DNA of 64,000 nt from Symbiodinium natans. Taxonomy: Eukaryota; Sar; Dinophyceae; Suessiales; Symbiodiniaceae. Position 1 is the stretch's first letter. Each line of letters starts with the position of its first letter. The stretch lies in assembly GCA_905221605.1 (NCBI GenBank), contig CAJNDS010000183.1:87501-151500 (forward strand), given 5' to 3'. Below are positions 9,797 through 22,329 of this stretch, in pieces. Below the pieces are notes generated by a model. It saw nothing but the letters and a program-made list of their open reading frames with translations, had not been told where the DNA came from and searched no databases. A program made the translations under genes and the position numbers.

Positions 9797-10324
9797 CCTA
9801 AGGCATCCGGCGATTGCAAGAAACAGCGAACCGACTTCTTCAAGCCGGCTCGGTGCTGCCTTCACTAGGCCGCTGCAATCAGCTGGTGGGACCACTTGGA
9901 GGTTCAAGGGTTTAGGGTTTAGGGTTTAGGGTTTCGGGTTTAGGGTTAGTGAGGTGACTACAGCTAAAACGGGGTATGGCTTGGGGGCACTTGCGACCCT
10001 ACTCCTAACTGCCCCCCCCCCCCTGAACCTCCAAGTTAACATGCTAAGGACTAGTTAAAGACTATGCCTCAAAGGCCAGAATCTGCCGCGAGAACACCAA
10101 AGCTGCCCTTCCACCCCATTCCAGGATATCCCAGGCATCCCTCAACCCTAAACCCTAAACCCTAAACCCTAAACCCTAAACCCTAAACCCTAAACCCTAA
10201 ACCCCAAACCCTAAGTTCTAAACCCCAAGCCCTCCATGAAACTCCTGTCATCCTCGACCCTTGACTCCCTGGCATAGTCACGAGGCCGACTTTTCAAGGC
10301 CTCGGCAGCGCAGCTTCGGAAGCT
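9797..10324 (-). CDS. Three phase-matched exons of one gene, function unknown
   Basis: Exons 10324-10231, 10102-10068 and 9859-9797. The first follows a fine acceptor (CTCCCCCACCCCAG), reads SFRSCAAEALKSRPRDYARE then SRVEDDRSFME, and ends one base into a codon at a GC donor. The second starts with CT, completing Ala, then LVFSRQILAFE up to GAG|GCATAG (GC donor, phase 0). The third reads AAPSRLEEVGSLFLAIAGCL and ends AGG|GTTTAGGG. Exact phase agreement across three exons supports the model. The first intron begins GCTTGGGGTTTAG and carries TTTAGGG units. The second ends with CCCTAAA units. No domain recognised. Confidence 0.62.
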
Positions 10325-11099
10325 CTGGGGTGGGGGAGGGCTTAGGGTTTAGGGTTTAGGGTTCAGGGTTCAGGGTTTAGGGTTTAGGGTTTAGGGTTTA
10401 GGGTTTAGGGTTTAGGAGGGCTTAGGGTTTAGGGTTTAGGGTTTAGGGTTTGGGCCTTAGGGAGCGACCAAAAACCCTGGACAAGACGACTCTCTGCGGC
10501 AGAAGCTGCATTCTGCTTTTTATCATAAGGGCCCCACAGGCAGCCACCAAGAAGGGCACCACAAACCACACCCAAAAGTCGACGACAGGTCTGCACTTCA
10601 CCAGCAAAGCACCAAGTTGACACTGGAACCAAGCCCCCGGAATGGAGCTTCAAAAAACGTGCACGGGACCCGGGACGGGACCCAGGCGAGAGAGCGATCG
10701 GTTACCCTCGGCCTCTGCCTGCGCCTAGGGCCTAGGTGAGAGCGCGACCACGCCAGGGAGCCATACCACCAACGCTGGCGTTCTCCCATATGTATGGTGA
10801 GAAGGGGAAGGCTCAGACGAACCTTGAAGTCTCCACTAAGTACAAGCCATCCGGGGCTACACTTCAAGCGCAGGGGAGGGGGGGGGGGGGGTGGTGTTGG
10901 AAAGCATCATCTCATCGGGTGGGTGCCATGCTGCTCACATGGAGTTGCGTGCACTGACAAGCCAGTTCCGTGCCCTTTTTCTAGGTTTTCGGGCCGGGGC
11001 AATTAGCGGGTGTCGAGGCCAGTGCAAATTCCGAAGCGACGGATCCTCCGCGTGTGTTGCCGAGTACAACGCGTTGCCTAAACACTAACACTCCAGGCT

Positions 11100-12160
11100 G
11101 CCAAATGGTCCAAGTTGCAAAAGTAAATGGGAAGCAGTGCACGGCGAGGACTGGGAACTACGCACAGGGATGATGCAACTTATGTCTAGCACTAAGGAAC
11201 CTTGGCTCAGAGACCTGGACCCTATTTGCAGCATTGAACTCGTAACACTGTTAAGAACCCTTGGAGTCGACAAACGGGGACGCACACCACACACAAAGCG
11301 AGGCCCGAGCCCATTCATTCGACGCTACCGGCTCGCCCCAGCCTGCTTCGAGGGGTATCTGCAAGTCTCCGGCATCTGCCGAAAGCGAATCTCATCTCAT
11401 CATAGCTGGAGAGAAGCACCAGGTTTGTAGCGATTTGATGTCTGATCATGAGATATCAGCACTAGCATGCATCTGACGTCGGCTCGGAAATTCGCACCCT
11501 GCCGTAGACTTTGCCATGAACTGTAGAAGTAGTGGCGCGTGCTAGGTTCCCCAGATTTTCCCAGAGAATTCTGGGAATAGCTGGCACAGAGGACTACTTA
11601 CATGTGCAGGACTCCAGCAAGTCTTGGCCAATGGGGTATGCTCACATCAACATGAACAATCCTGCAACTAGAGTTGACACAACAAAGCTCGAAGGACTGT
11701 GCCTGTCGGACTGCGCGGTCGGCGGCAAACCGCTCCGCGGGCACCTGGCGCCTACACCCTGCAACTTACACCATGTAAAATCTCTAATCACCCTACCCTA
11801 TGAATCCAATGGAGCTTAAGGGTTTGGCTGGGGCTTTGAAGTTCGGATCGGAAACGAAGAGACACACCGGCAGAGTCAGCAGATAGTCCAAGATCAGATT
11901 TCCTCAGCCCTCTCCTCCCCAAAAACTGATCAACTGCCGGTGGCTGCCTGTGATCTCGGCGATACAGCGGCCTGTGCTTGTGCCTGCAGCACGCAGCTGT
12001 CTCAGGCTTCCTCTGGAACAGTGTCCTGACCCCTTAAAACTTCTTGTAAGGAGAGCGGAGATACAGCAATGTGGGAAGGCCGCACTAGATCCCTGCATGC
12101 CGAGCACGCAGCGAGAAACGGGGTCGTCTGCCCAGAAGCAGATACGTTAGGCTGATACAC
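11100..12160. other. Unique sequence with no telomere-like blocks, no confident gene
   Basis: Open frames of 65-97 codons exist on both strands, none with convincing splice signals or a recognisable domain. Composition is less GC-biased than the exon segments. Nothing further called. Confidence 0.5.
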
Positions 12161-12167
12161 GGCTACA

Positions 12168-12262
12168 TACCATAGGGGCCTTAATAATTAGAACAGGGTT
12201 TTAGGGAGTTTTGTATAGTATATTTGTATAGGGACCACTATTAGTAATTATTCGGCCCCTAT
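12168..12262. mobile_element. MITE family A, well-preserved copy
   Basis: Left end CATAGGGGCCTTAATAATTA, right end AGTAATTATTCGGCCCCTAT: imperfect terminal inverted repeats around an AT-rich core with GTATAGTATATTTGTATAGG. Same family as 38820, 41388 (reverse), 45553 (reverse), 55567 and 55808. Confidence 0.75.
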
Positions 12263-12364
12263 ATATTACCTGGAGCTCAATGGGCATCCTTGCCTCAGGC
12301 GATGCGGGGCCGCATTTGGCCTCCGAAAGCCAAACGACAGGACTTCCACCCGCACTTGGGGGTC

Positions 12365-12447
12365 CATGGTACTTATTATGTACTTATTAACCAATTGTTG
12401 CTGTACTTTAAAACCCACGTATAAGCCCCTTAAGTGCCCTAATACGG
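12365..12447. repeat. Dispersed repeat shared with 57204-57273
   Basis: Both loci start ATGGTACT and share ATAAGCCCCTTAAGTGCCCT followed by AATA(C/T)GG, with similar AT-rich sequence between. Probably another short non-autonomous element. Its ends are not clear. Confidence 0.6.
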
Positions 12448-12802
12448 TTCTAGATACAGTGTTCAGGCAATGCAGCTTTTTTTCCGGCTCGAATTCCCTC
12501 AAAGTGACAGGCTCGAATATTGCCAGGATTGGGCATGTTATGGCTCGTAAGGGGGGGGGGGGGGTTTGGGAATTGGTTGGGCTAGTGTGCAGTTTAGGGC
12601 TGTTCCTGGTTTGGTTTGGGGGCCTTCTCGGCTTGAAATCTGGATGGTGGGAACTTTGGCAACCAGCAACTGAAGGATGTGACAGCCTCAGAAGCCACAC
12701 CCGAGGCACAAAGCCCCACGCCTTATGTAAACCACCGAAGCGCCCCCCAAGGCGCGAAGCCTCCACACCCAACCGCGCCCGAACGCATTCTCAACCCTAT
12801 AT

Positions 12803-12991
12803 AAACCCTAAACCCTAAACCCTAAACCCTAAACCCTAAACCCTAAACCCTAAACCCTAAACCCTAGATTAAACCCTAAACCCTAAACCCTAAACCCTAA
12901 ACCCTAAACCCTAAACCCTAAACCCTAAACCCTAAACCCTAAACCCTAAACCCTAAACCCTAAACCCTAAACCCTAAACCCTAAACCCTAA
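12803..12991 (-). repeat. CCCTAAA array, about 26 units
   Basis: One of the longest near-perfect arrays, with a single interruption near 12866. In sense (minus) orientation it is the 5' part of the intron following the exon at 13060-12994. Confidence 0.95.
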
Positions 12992-12993
12992 GC

Positions 12994-13060
12994 CTGTCGT
13001 CACAGCCCAGGCCTTCTCGTGGGCCTTTGCCTTCCCCTTCGCCTTCGGAGCTGGCCTTGG
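12994..13060 (-). CDS. Exon bracketed by inverted long arrays
   Basis: Acceptor GGTCCTGAAAG, frame KASSEGEGEGKGPREGLGCD, donor GACAG|GCTTAGGG (GC type, leading straight into telomere-like units). Low-complexity Gly/Glu/Lys content. Short, but with consistent signals at both edges. Confidence 0.48.
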
Positions 13061-13349
13061 CTTTCAGGACCCATGGCAGGGGGTTTAGGGTTTAGGGTTT
13101 AGGGTTTAGGGTTTAGGGTTTAGGGTTTGGGGTTTAGGGTTTAGGGTTTAGGGTTTAGGGTTTAGGGTTTAGGGTTTAGGGTTTAGGGTTTAGGGTTTAG
13201 GGTGTAGGGCCACTCATCGGGTTTAAGAGCGCCTAGGGTTCGGGTCAGTACCGGGTTTTGGGTTCCGGGCTTAGTGTTTGGGGTTTAGGGTTATTAGGGT
13301 TTAGGGTTGTAGGGCTTAGGACTTAGGATTTAGGGTTTGGGTTGAGGGC

Positions 13350-14880
13350 TTAAGATTTCAAATATGTTTATTCATTCAACCCAAAAACCTCCAACATCAA
13401 ACCCCTATATGCCTTCTTGGTAGGCACTCAACGGTGAAGTCGGGCACCATTCTCGGGAACATCCCGAAAAGCATGTGACAGTGCAACAGTTGGCAGCTTC
13501 ACCCGGCCTTTGGCCTGGCTCAGACCCACATGCCAGAAATCTTGCCACCGAAAACTTCACTCAAGCCTCGCATTTCTACTTCCTAATCTCCCTGAAGGCT
13601 AGACACCAACTGGCCCCAGGCCCCCAAACTCGAAACTCTAGTTGCAGAGGCTAGAATGCCAGAAAAGGAATCTTTGCATAAGAGAGACCCGAAATCTCGA
13701 AAATCGTGAACCCCCCCCCCCTCCCATTTCAAAAGTGGACAGGGACTCGGGGACCGAACCTCCTCTCTGGTCCACCTAAGGCGGGCACGGCGGGGTCGAA
13801 GGTTCTAGGGTTCAAGGCTTAAGGGCGAACTTCGGATTGGTAAGGCGCACCCCTGCTACCATCGGTGATTTCTGGAACCTTCCTTCCCAAATCCTTCCCC
13901 AGAAACCATCAAAGCCCTCCGCTCACAACTCTGAGAAGGCAATCCTGAAACCGTCCTCATAAACCCTTTACCCTGAACCCTAAACCCCAACGCCTAAACC
14001 CTAAACCCTAACCTCTTGAAACCCTCCCGCGTGTTGCACTCGTCCCTTTGCCCTTGGACTGAAGCTCCCACCTGGCTCCGCCTTCTCTGTCTTCCTGGCC
14101 TCTTCGGCAGGCGACCTTCAGGAGAGGGGTGCTAAGCCCTAAACCCTAAACCCTGAACCTTAAACCCTAAACTCTAAACCCTAGACCCCCGACCCTCAAC
14201 CCTAAACCCGAACAACGACGACATAAAGTGTGCGCATACATATATATATATATATATTGGTCTGTTAGAGTCAGTCTCCGGGCCCCCTCTATAGTACGGC
14301 ACCCTTGTAATAAGGACCTAGAAAGGGACCTTAATTTGGAGAACTACCCATGTGTACAGCTGGATATGTAGATATAGATATACATATTATGCATGCGCGC
14401 ATGTGTGTATAATGGTGAAAAACTCTCTTGCGTTGCTGGATCGCGCATCAACCCCCTGAGCTGAAGCAGCAGCTGGTTTCTGAAGTAAGCTAGGAATCCA
14501 GGAAAGCCCTCTATATTGGGATTTGGCTGGGTCGCATAGGGGAACCGCACCTCACCCCCAAAGCAAGCGGAAAGCAAATCCTGCCATTTTGCAGTTTAGG
14601 CTGTAGGCTTTAGGATTTAGGATTTGGGGAGGATGCAGAGGCCCCTGGTCACGTTTAGGAGAACCTAGGACCAACGAGGGCTCAGGGCTTAGGGCTTCGG
14701 GTTTCACGTTGGGGGGCTCGGTCTTAGGGCAGTGTCGTGGTTGGAGGCGGTGTCATGAACCGGTATACTACACCAGCGGATGCCATGAATCAGTGGATGT
14801 CAGGGGAAGGGTCTTCTCCGAAGGCCGTCGCCTCACCGCAGGGTCTCCTCGTGCTCCGAAAAACAATCTCGACAGCCCCG
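13350..14880. other. Mostly unique DNA with short degenerate telomere-like tracts
   Basis: Contains poly-C tracts, a (TA)n tract near 14240, short CCCTAAA patches at 13968 and 14138, and a hairpin-like ATAAGGACC segment near 14290-14335. No exon met the acceptor, frame and donor standard. Confidence 0.45.
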
Positions 14881-15379
14881 AAGCCCTAAAAAACCCTAAA
14901 CCCTAAACCCTAAACCCTAAACCCTAAACCCTAAACCCTAAACCCTAAACCCTAAACCCTAAACCCTAAACCCTATAAACCCTAACCCCTAAACCCTCCA
15001 CATCAGAGAAAGGTCCGCCCCCCCCCCGCCCCCCAAAAAAACCTTGCCTCGACCGCCCACGCCGCTGGGGGGGTGGCTGGCCGAGGATGGGCATACGGTT
15101 TAGGGTTTAGGGTGTAGGGTTTAGGGTTTAGGGTTTAGGGTTTAGGGCTTAGGGTTTAGGGTTTAGGGTTTAGGGTTTAGGGTTTAGGGTTTAGGGGCTT
15201 AGGGTCTAGGGTTTTAGGGTGTTTAGGGTTTTAGGGTTCAAGCCTTAGGGTGTACAGTTCGGGTTTTCGGGGCTTAGGGTTTTAGACCTTAGGGTCCAGG
15301 ATCTACGATTCCCAACCACGTAACACCCTAAACCCTAAACCGTAAAACCCTAAACCCTAAACCCTAAACCCTAAACCCA

Positions 15380-17560
15380 GAAGTGTGCAGATGTACTCCT
15401 AGGGGCCAGAACCACACTGCAGAGACTCCAGCTAAAGTAATTCCTCACACAGTGCCGCAACGTGGCTGTGCCCTTCGGATTGCAGCAAATAGAGAGGGAA
15501 GTGAGGGGGAATCTGACTCTGAGGGGCGCAACTTTAGAGGCATGATGCGGATGATTTCGGCTGCAGCAAGAGGTTTGCACAACTCTGTTCCTCAAGCCCG
15601 GGTTCCCTGTCAAGTGAGAATCTCATGGACTCCATTAGAGCTGCATTCTTTGCATTCTTGTCTCATGGGGTTACGATTATGGATCCAGTAGGGCTGATAC
15701 CTCTTGCCCTGCACAGAATGTCATTCTCTCCGAACATCTTCAGCATCCTCTCCAAGGCCCTCCCCTAGTCTTTCTACGAGTCTTGAACCTCGAGGCTTGA
15801 GAGCTTCAAGATTCCATCCCAAACCCTGAGCCCTACCTGGGGGTTTCCGACATAAGGGGGACCTTCTTGCGGTCCTTGTTGCAAGGGGATCCTCCTTCTT
15901 GGGGTCTTAGATTCGCTGTCCCTGATGCACACCTGGACGTGGCCCGCCTGATGCACCTCGTTCTCATCGGGTGCATCCTGGCGCATCTGCTGTAAGCCAA
16001 GCAAGGTTTTTGTGTTTGGGGGATCTACGGCATCGAGTGACAAGAGATCACGTAGTGCTTCCTGACCGAAACCCAGGACCACGAGCATGCAATTGTTTTT
16101 GCCTCCGCGGAACCTCCTGCGTAGTCACACGAAAAGCAACCGCACACTATTGCAGAAGCCAAGATGACTCTACCCCAAACGCGCATGTCCAGGCCCTTTG
16201 GTTTGTTTCCTTGTGCCTCTTGCCTCGACAACTTCTCTCTTGCAAGTACAGCTGTGGCCCTGTTGAAGCCCTTAGGCTGCCACGACGTGGATGGGCAACC
16301 TCAAACGCCAGCGAAAGAGGGAACAGAAGGCCCTTGCCCGTCGGCGCTCCGCTGCCAAGACTGCCGAGACGCCAGCGTGGGTACCAGTGCAAGTGGCTCA
16401 CGCGGGAGGAAGCTTTTGCTTTGACTGGAATGTGTGGAGGAATGGTCTCTGGTCAAATCTGAGCAGCCGGGTGCGCGAAGGGCTCTGAAGACGACATGTT
16501 GCATGAGAAGGAGACAGAAATGTGCCAGAAAAGGATCGAAAGTCGAAAGCAGCCTCTGCCTGACTCTCCTACAAGCTGGAGTCGAAGAAAAGCAGTCACT
16601 CACTAGTTCAGTGTGGCCGGCATCTTGCGACCCGATTTTTCGTGCATTGCAACCCGTGATCCTTGGTGCCCAAAGGGATGCCCCTACACAAGCTTACCCC
16701 TGCCACGTTGGCTTGCTTCATCTGTGATCGCGACAGACTTTCGACCGCAACTTCCCAGTCGCCCCCATTCTAGCTAACTAGGCCCCCGTGTTCCATCAAC
16801 TTCCACCTTTTCATGGTTGGGATGGAGGTCGTCTACAGAGGCGACTGCCCCCTTCACTTCGCAGGTGAGAGCTTTCGCGCGGTGCAGTCCTCGCTCAGAT
16901 TATTGAGCGTCTTGGGCCGAAGCTCCGCACTTCTTTGGGACAATGCCTCGTCTACAGAAGACGATGTCCCACCACTCAGGAACCGAAAACAACTTGCGCC
17001 CCCCCCCCCCCCCCCCCGGCACAACGCACGGCCGTGAGAGTCTTCAACCCTAAACGGTAACCGGACAACCCCTGAACCTTTAAACCTAAAACCGAGATGG
17101 TTGTGGTTCATAAGACCGGACCAACAAACAACGGATTGTGTTGAGTAGGCCCCCAGAAGTGGGGGGCGCAGCCTTTAGCAAAAAGATGCAATAAGTTCCC
17201 AGGTGGCGCAAGATTTCCTCCATCCACCGTATGGATATCAATATTGCTAGTGTTGATACTCTTGCTCCTTGCTGTTCGTGTTCACATTCCTGCTTTTGGA
17301 ATGGGCAGATCAAGGCTTAAGCTGCATGGACACATCCCACGCGTCCTCGTCCAGCTCGGATTTTCGGATGTGCTGCTTCTTGGCCGCCTTTCGGGACTTA
17401 AGGAATCATGCATGCGCTGCACATCTGTCCACTTCATCCAGCACAGGACACTGGAGGGAAAGAGAGAGAGAGAGCTCTCCGACAAAGCTACATGGCCTAC
17501 GCTCACTATGAGAAGCCAGTGAGTGGGGCCACAAGGGACCCAAACTCCTAACCAACATGG
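15380..17560. other. Telomere-block-free stretch, no confident gene
   Basis: Many overlapping frames of 65-160 codons on both strands. A possible plus-strand acidic micro-exon follows TTCGGATTGCAG near 15487 (NREGSEGESDSE). No domain is recognised and no exon chain could be fixed. Confidence 0.4.
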
Positions 17561-18299
17561 GATATAAGCCCTAAACCCTATAAACCCTCTAAACCCTATA
17601 AACCCTATCAACCCTATCAACCCTACAAACCCTATAAACCCCTAAAAAAAAACCTAAAAAACCCAAAACGCGGGGACTTTTGCCTCGACCACGTAGAAGC
17701 GATCGTCCCAGGCCGGACGGGTGTCAACCTGTGCCGTGGGAAGACGAGGACTTCGAGGTGCATGGTACTTGCTGTACCTCGAGCCCAACTATCACCATAG
17801 TGGGGGTACTTAAGGTGCGTATAGGTGGGCTATAGGTAGAATTTTATTGGGGTTATCAGCCTGAACCTCCAAGCAGGAGTTTGGGGGAAAAAGAGGGGGG
17901 GAGTTCGGGAGTTCGGAAGCCGCAGCATGATCAGAACGCCGACGACGCATCAAACTCCCCTGAACTCAACACCCAAGCGCCTAAACCCTAAACCCTAAGC
18001 CCCAAACCATAAACCCTAAACTCCAAACCCTAGCGCCTTCTTTCGCGGCGTCGTCTTCGATGACGTGGCTGGTTGGCACTGGCTCCTCCACTTCGGCACG
18101 GGGCAACAAAGAAGTCAGGAACTGGGATGGCACCTACAACCCTCTGATAAAAATCTTCCGGAACATGATCCTCTTGCATGATCCTCTTAAACCCAAATAA
18201 GGGGAAACGCCAAATTTCCCAAGAGCCTACCTAGGGAACATGCTGACAAGCGGCACATGATCCCATGAAACTGTGAGGGGGCTTGGTGTGCTGTGCTGT

Positions 18300-19155
<856 letters not shown>

Positions 19156-19572
19156 CGAACTGTTCGAAACATCGGTGGCACGAATACAGCTGACATGGCG
19201 CTGTCGTGACTTGGGGAAACCGATTCTGCTACCTCGTGGCCATCTGGTCTCCCTTGCGCTCTCCAGTCTCACTCCTCCACGGAGGTGACCCTGCACGAGG
19301 CGAGCCTGCACGAGGCGAGCCATCCTCACCTGACGGCGGCCCAAAATACATGCTGAGGTTGGCGACAAGATGCACACAGGTCAACATGGTGGCTCACATC
19401 GGGGGATCAGGGAATTGACTACATGGCGGCAGGTGTTTCATTCGCTGCCCAGCTGGCCCACAAGTCATGCTGGGCAGTGCCACCGTGGCAACTGGCACAG
19501 ACTCAGACGCCAGTGAAGTGAAAGGGTACCAGCAAGATGAACAGCGCAAGTGAGCCAACGTCCACGTGTAAG

Positions 19573-19683
19573 CTACTATTTGCTTAAGAACCCCAAAAGA
19601 ATACAAAAAAACATAATCCCTATATTACCCTTTCTAAGGAGGAATATGCTTTTTTGTTTTTTCGGGGTCTTGAGCAATTAGTG
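19573..19683. mobile_element. MITE family F, copy 2
   Basis: Left end ACTATTTGCTTAAGAACCCC, right end TTCGGGGTCTTGAGCAATTA, which is its near reverse complement. About 110 bp with an A/T-rich interior. Related to the shorter hairpin at 4277. Confidence 0.7.
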
Positions 19684-19689
19684 GTAGTG

Positions 19690-20790
19690 CACACACGAGG
19701 GTCGAAGCGCGTTTCGGGTCCGCCCGATCGTGAACGGGGGTGTGCGTTTCAGGTGCGCCGCGCGTGGCCGCGGAGGTGCGTTTCAGGCTCAGCTGGAATG
19801 CGTTTCGTACAGGCCAAGGTGCGTTTCAGGTCCGGCACCACCATGACATGAAAGCCACAAGTCCGAAGCCCCTGAAGCCACCCGCTACAAGCCATGTCAG
19901 GCCGCGTTCAGGTTTATAGGGTTTATTGTATTTATAGGGTCCAGGACTTATAGGGTCTAGGATTTAGGGGTTTAGGCTTGAGTGGACTTAGAGTTTATGC
20001 GAACTGTCATGTGGACTCCTGAAGCAGTCAGCTTGAGGGATTTTGTTTTGCGGGGGCGGCCCTATGCAGGGTGGAAGCGCGTTTCCCCCCCCCCCCCACC
20101 CCCTAAGATTGCTAATGTCCAGAAACCCTACAATGCCCTACAACCCAAACCCTAAACCCTAAGCCTAAGCCCTAAACCCTAAACCCTAGCCCCTAAGCCC
20201 TAAACCCTAAACCCAAAACCCAAAACCCAAAACCCAAAACCCTAAACCCGAAACCCTAAACCCTAAACTAAAACCTAAACCCTAAACCCTAAAGCCCAAA
20301 CCCTAAACCCTAAACCCTCAGCCCTAAACCCTTAACCCTAAACCCTCAACCGTAAACCCTAAACCGTAAACCCTAAACCCTAAACCCTAAACCCTAAACC
20401 CTCAACCGTAAACCCTAAACCGTAAACCCTAAACCCTAAACTCTAAACCCTAAACCCTACACCCGAAACCCTAAACCCGAAACCCTAAACCCTAAACCCT
20501 AAAACCTAAACCCTAAACCCTAAACCGTAAACCCTAAACCGTAAACCCTAAACCGTAAACCCTAAACCCTAAACCCCAAACCCGAAACCCTAAACCCGAA
20601 ACCCTACACCCTAAAACCTAAACCCTAAACCCTCAACCCTAAACCTCAAGCACTGCGCCTGAAATGCACCATGTGTGCGTCTGAAATGCCCCCGGTATGG
20701 TTCTGAATTGTCTCCCGTCGGGATCCCGAACACCGGGCCTGAAATTCGTACCTGAAATGACCCTAGGTGCGTCAGAAACGGACAACGCTC
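19690..20790. mobile_element. Foldback-like element with GTGCGTTTCAGG subrepeats
   Basis: The left flank (19700-19835) holds five spaced copies of GTGCGTTTCAGG-type words. The right flank (20650-20785) holds similar words in reverse complement (CCTGAAATGCAC and variants). Between them lies a 500 bp CCCTAAA array. Paired inverted subterminal repeats suggest a foldback transposon or recombined inverted duplication. No transposase seen. Confidence 0.5.
20141..20645 (-). repeat. Degenerate CCCTAAA array with higher-order structure
   Basis: About 72 units mixing CCCTAAA, CCGTAAA, CCCGAAA, CCCAAAA and CCCTCAA. Strings of variants recur: CCCTCAACCGTAAACC at about 20343 and 20401, and CCCGAAACCCTAAACCCG near 20463 and 20581. 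This shows segmental duplication inside the array. Confidence 0.9.
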
Positions 20791-21060
20791 CACACACGAG
20801 GAATCCTCAACTTCCGATCGATGTGACTAACAACTAATCGCAATGCCCATGTTCCGGAACAAACCATGTGCAAAGTAGTTCAGCCTTGAAACTGGGCCTG
20901 TGAACCCTAAACCCTAGACCCTAAAACCCCAAACCCCAAACCCTAAACCCCAAACCCTAAACCCTAAACCCTCAACCCTAAGCCCTAAACCCTAACCCGA
21001 AACCCTAAATCCTAAACCACAAATCTCAATCAACCCCCCGCCCACAACCCTGAAACCCAC

Positions 21061-21114
21061 CTCGGGGCTCGGGTTTGTGAGCTTGCGCGGGCTTGGCGGC
21101 CTTCTTGCTCACGC
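21061..21114 (-). CDS. Lys/Ala/Pro-rich exon
   Basis: Acceptor GAGACCTGAAG, 17 full codons VSKKAAKPAQAHKPEPR, donor CGAG|GTGGGT, phase 1 in and out. It lies between CCCTAAA (left) and TTTAGGG (right) blocks. Composition resembles histone H1-like tails and the tail of the gene at 45.67 kb, but it is too short to assign. Confidence 0.5.
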
Positions 21115-21900
21115 CTTCAGGTCTCAGGGTTTAGGATTTAGGGTTTAAGGTTTAAGGTTTAGGGTTTAGGGTTTAAGGTTTAGGGTTTCGGGTTTCGGGT
21201 TTAGGGTTTAAGGTTTAGGGTTTAGGGTTTCGGGCTTGCGGGTTTGCGGGTTAAGGTTTAGGGTTTCGGGTTTCGGACATAGAGCGGCTTTGGATTTGAA
21301 TTTGGTGGGGCACACGCCGCGGCTTCATGCACTTCAACAACAGGTTTCAACCATACGCACAAACACATGTCTATCGGCCCTAGGGCCCTTTGCCCGTGAA
21401 GGGGTTTGGGGGCCGAACGAGAACGAAAAAACAGGACCCCCCCAAGAGACCACCAAAAAAATGGAGAACTAGCCATATATACCCTGTATAGGCTTAGGGT
21501 TGGACACTGGCTGACTGGCTGTCACTGACTCCAAGATACTCCGAAAAGCACACAGGAAGCACACTACATGATCCCGGTCTGCTCCCATCGCATCGAACCC
21601 TGAAACCTCTGTGCTGCCGGGACCGCCTGACTAGCACAAACCCCTGACTCAACCCCTAAGGAAACTACAGAAAACCCCTAATGAAACTACCAAAACCCTC
21701 AACCCCTTAGGAAACTACGCTAAACCCCTAAAATCCCTTGCCTCCTTCAGGTCTTGGCAGCTCCTTAGAGGAGTGCCTTGGAGACCCTGACGCGGACCTG
21801 ACGGCTGTGCGACTGGCTCGCAGTATCTAACCGGAGTATAACATAATATGGCATTACATTCCATCATATGATACTTTTTAATGCAGCACAATCATGTGTG

Positions 21901-21902
21901 CG

Positions 21903-21933
<31 letters not shown>

Positions 21934-22117
21934 TTATTTATTTATTTATTTATATATTTATATATTTATATATTTATATATTTATATACTTATATACTTA
22001 TATATTTATATACTTATATACTTATATATTTATATATTTATATATTTATATATTTATATATTTATATATTTATATATTTATATATTTATATATTTATATA
22101 CTTATATATTTATATAA
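21901..22117 (+). repeat. (TATATTTA)n octamer array
   Basis: (TA)n, then (TTTA)n, then about 20 copies of TATATTTA with a TATACTTA variant. Open in several frames but not coding. Confidence 0.95.
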
Positions 22118-22329
22118 TATGCCTATTGAGATGCTGTATACGATTCCGTCGACCTCTACATTCTGAAGCTACCACGGAATAGATTATCTATAAGATAAAC
22201 CCTTGATGCCCTGACGCAGAATGCAACCCTAACCCTGAAGCCTAAACCCTAAACCCTAAACCCTAAACCCTAAACCCTAAACCTTAAACCCTAAACCCTA
22301 AACCCTAAACCCTAAACCCTAAACCCTAG

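Noticed and set aside
12803-12991. A true chromosome end
   Set aside because: Arrays occur in both orientations throughout, with unique DNA on both sides, so they are interstitial.
21868-22182. Hydrophobic [14 protein letters not shown] frames that look like membrane proteins
   Set aside because: Translation of a TATATTTA array.
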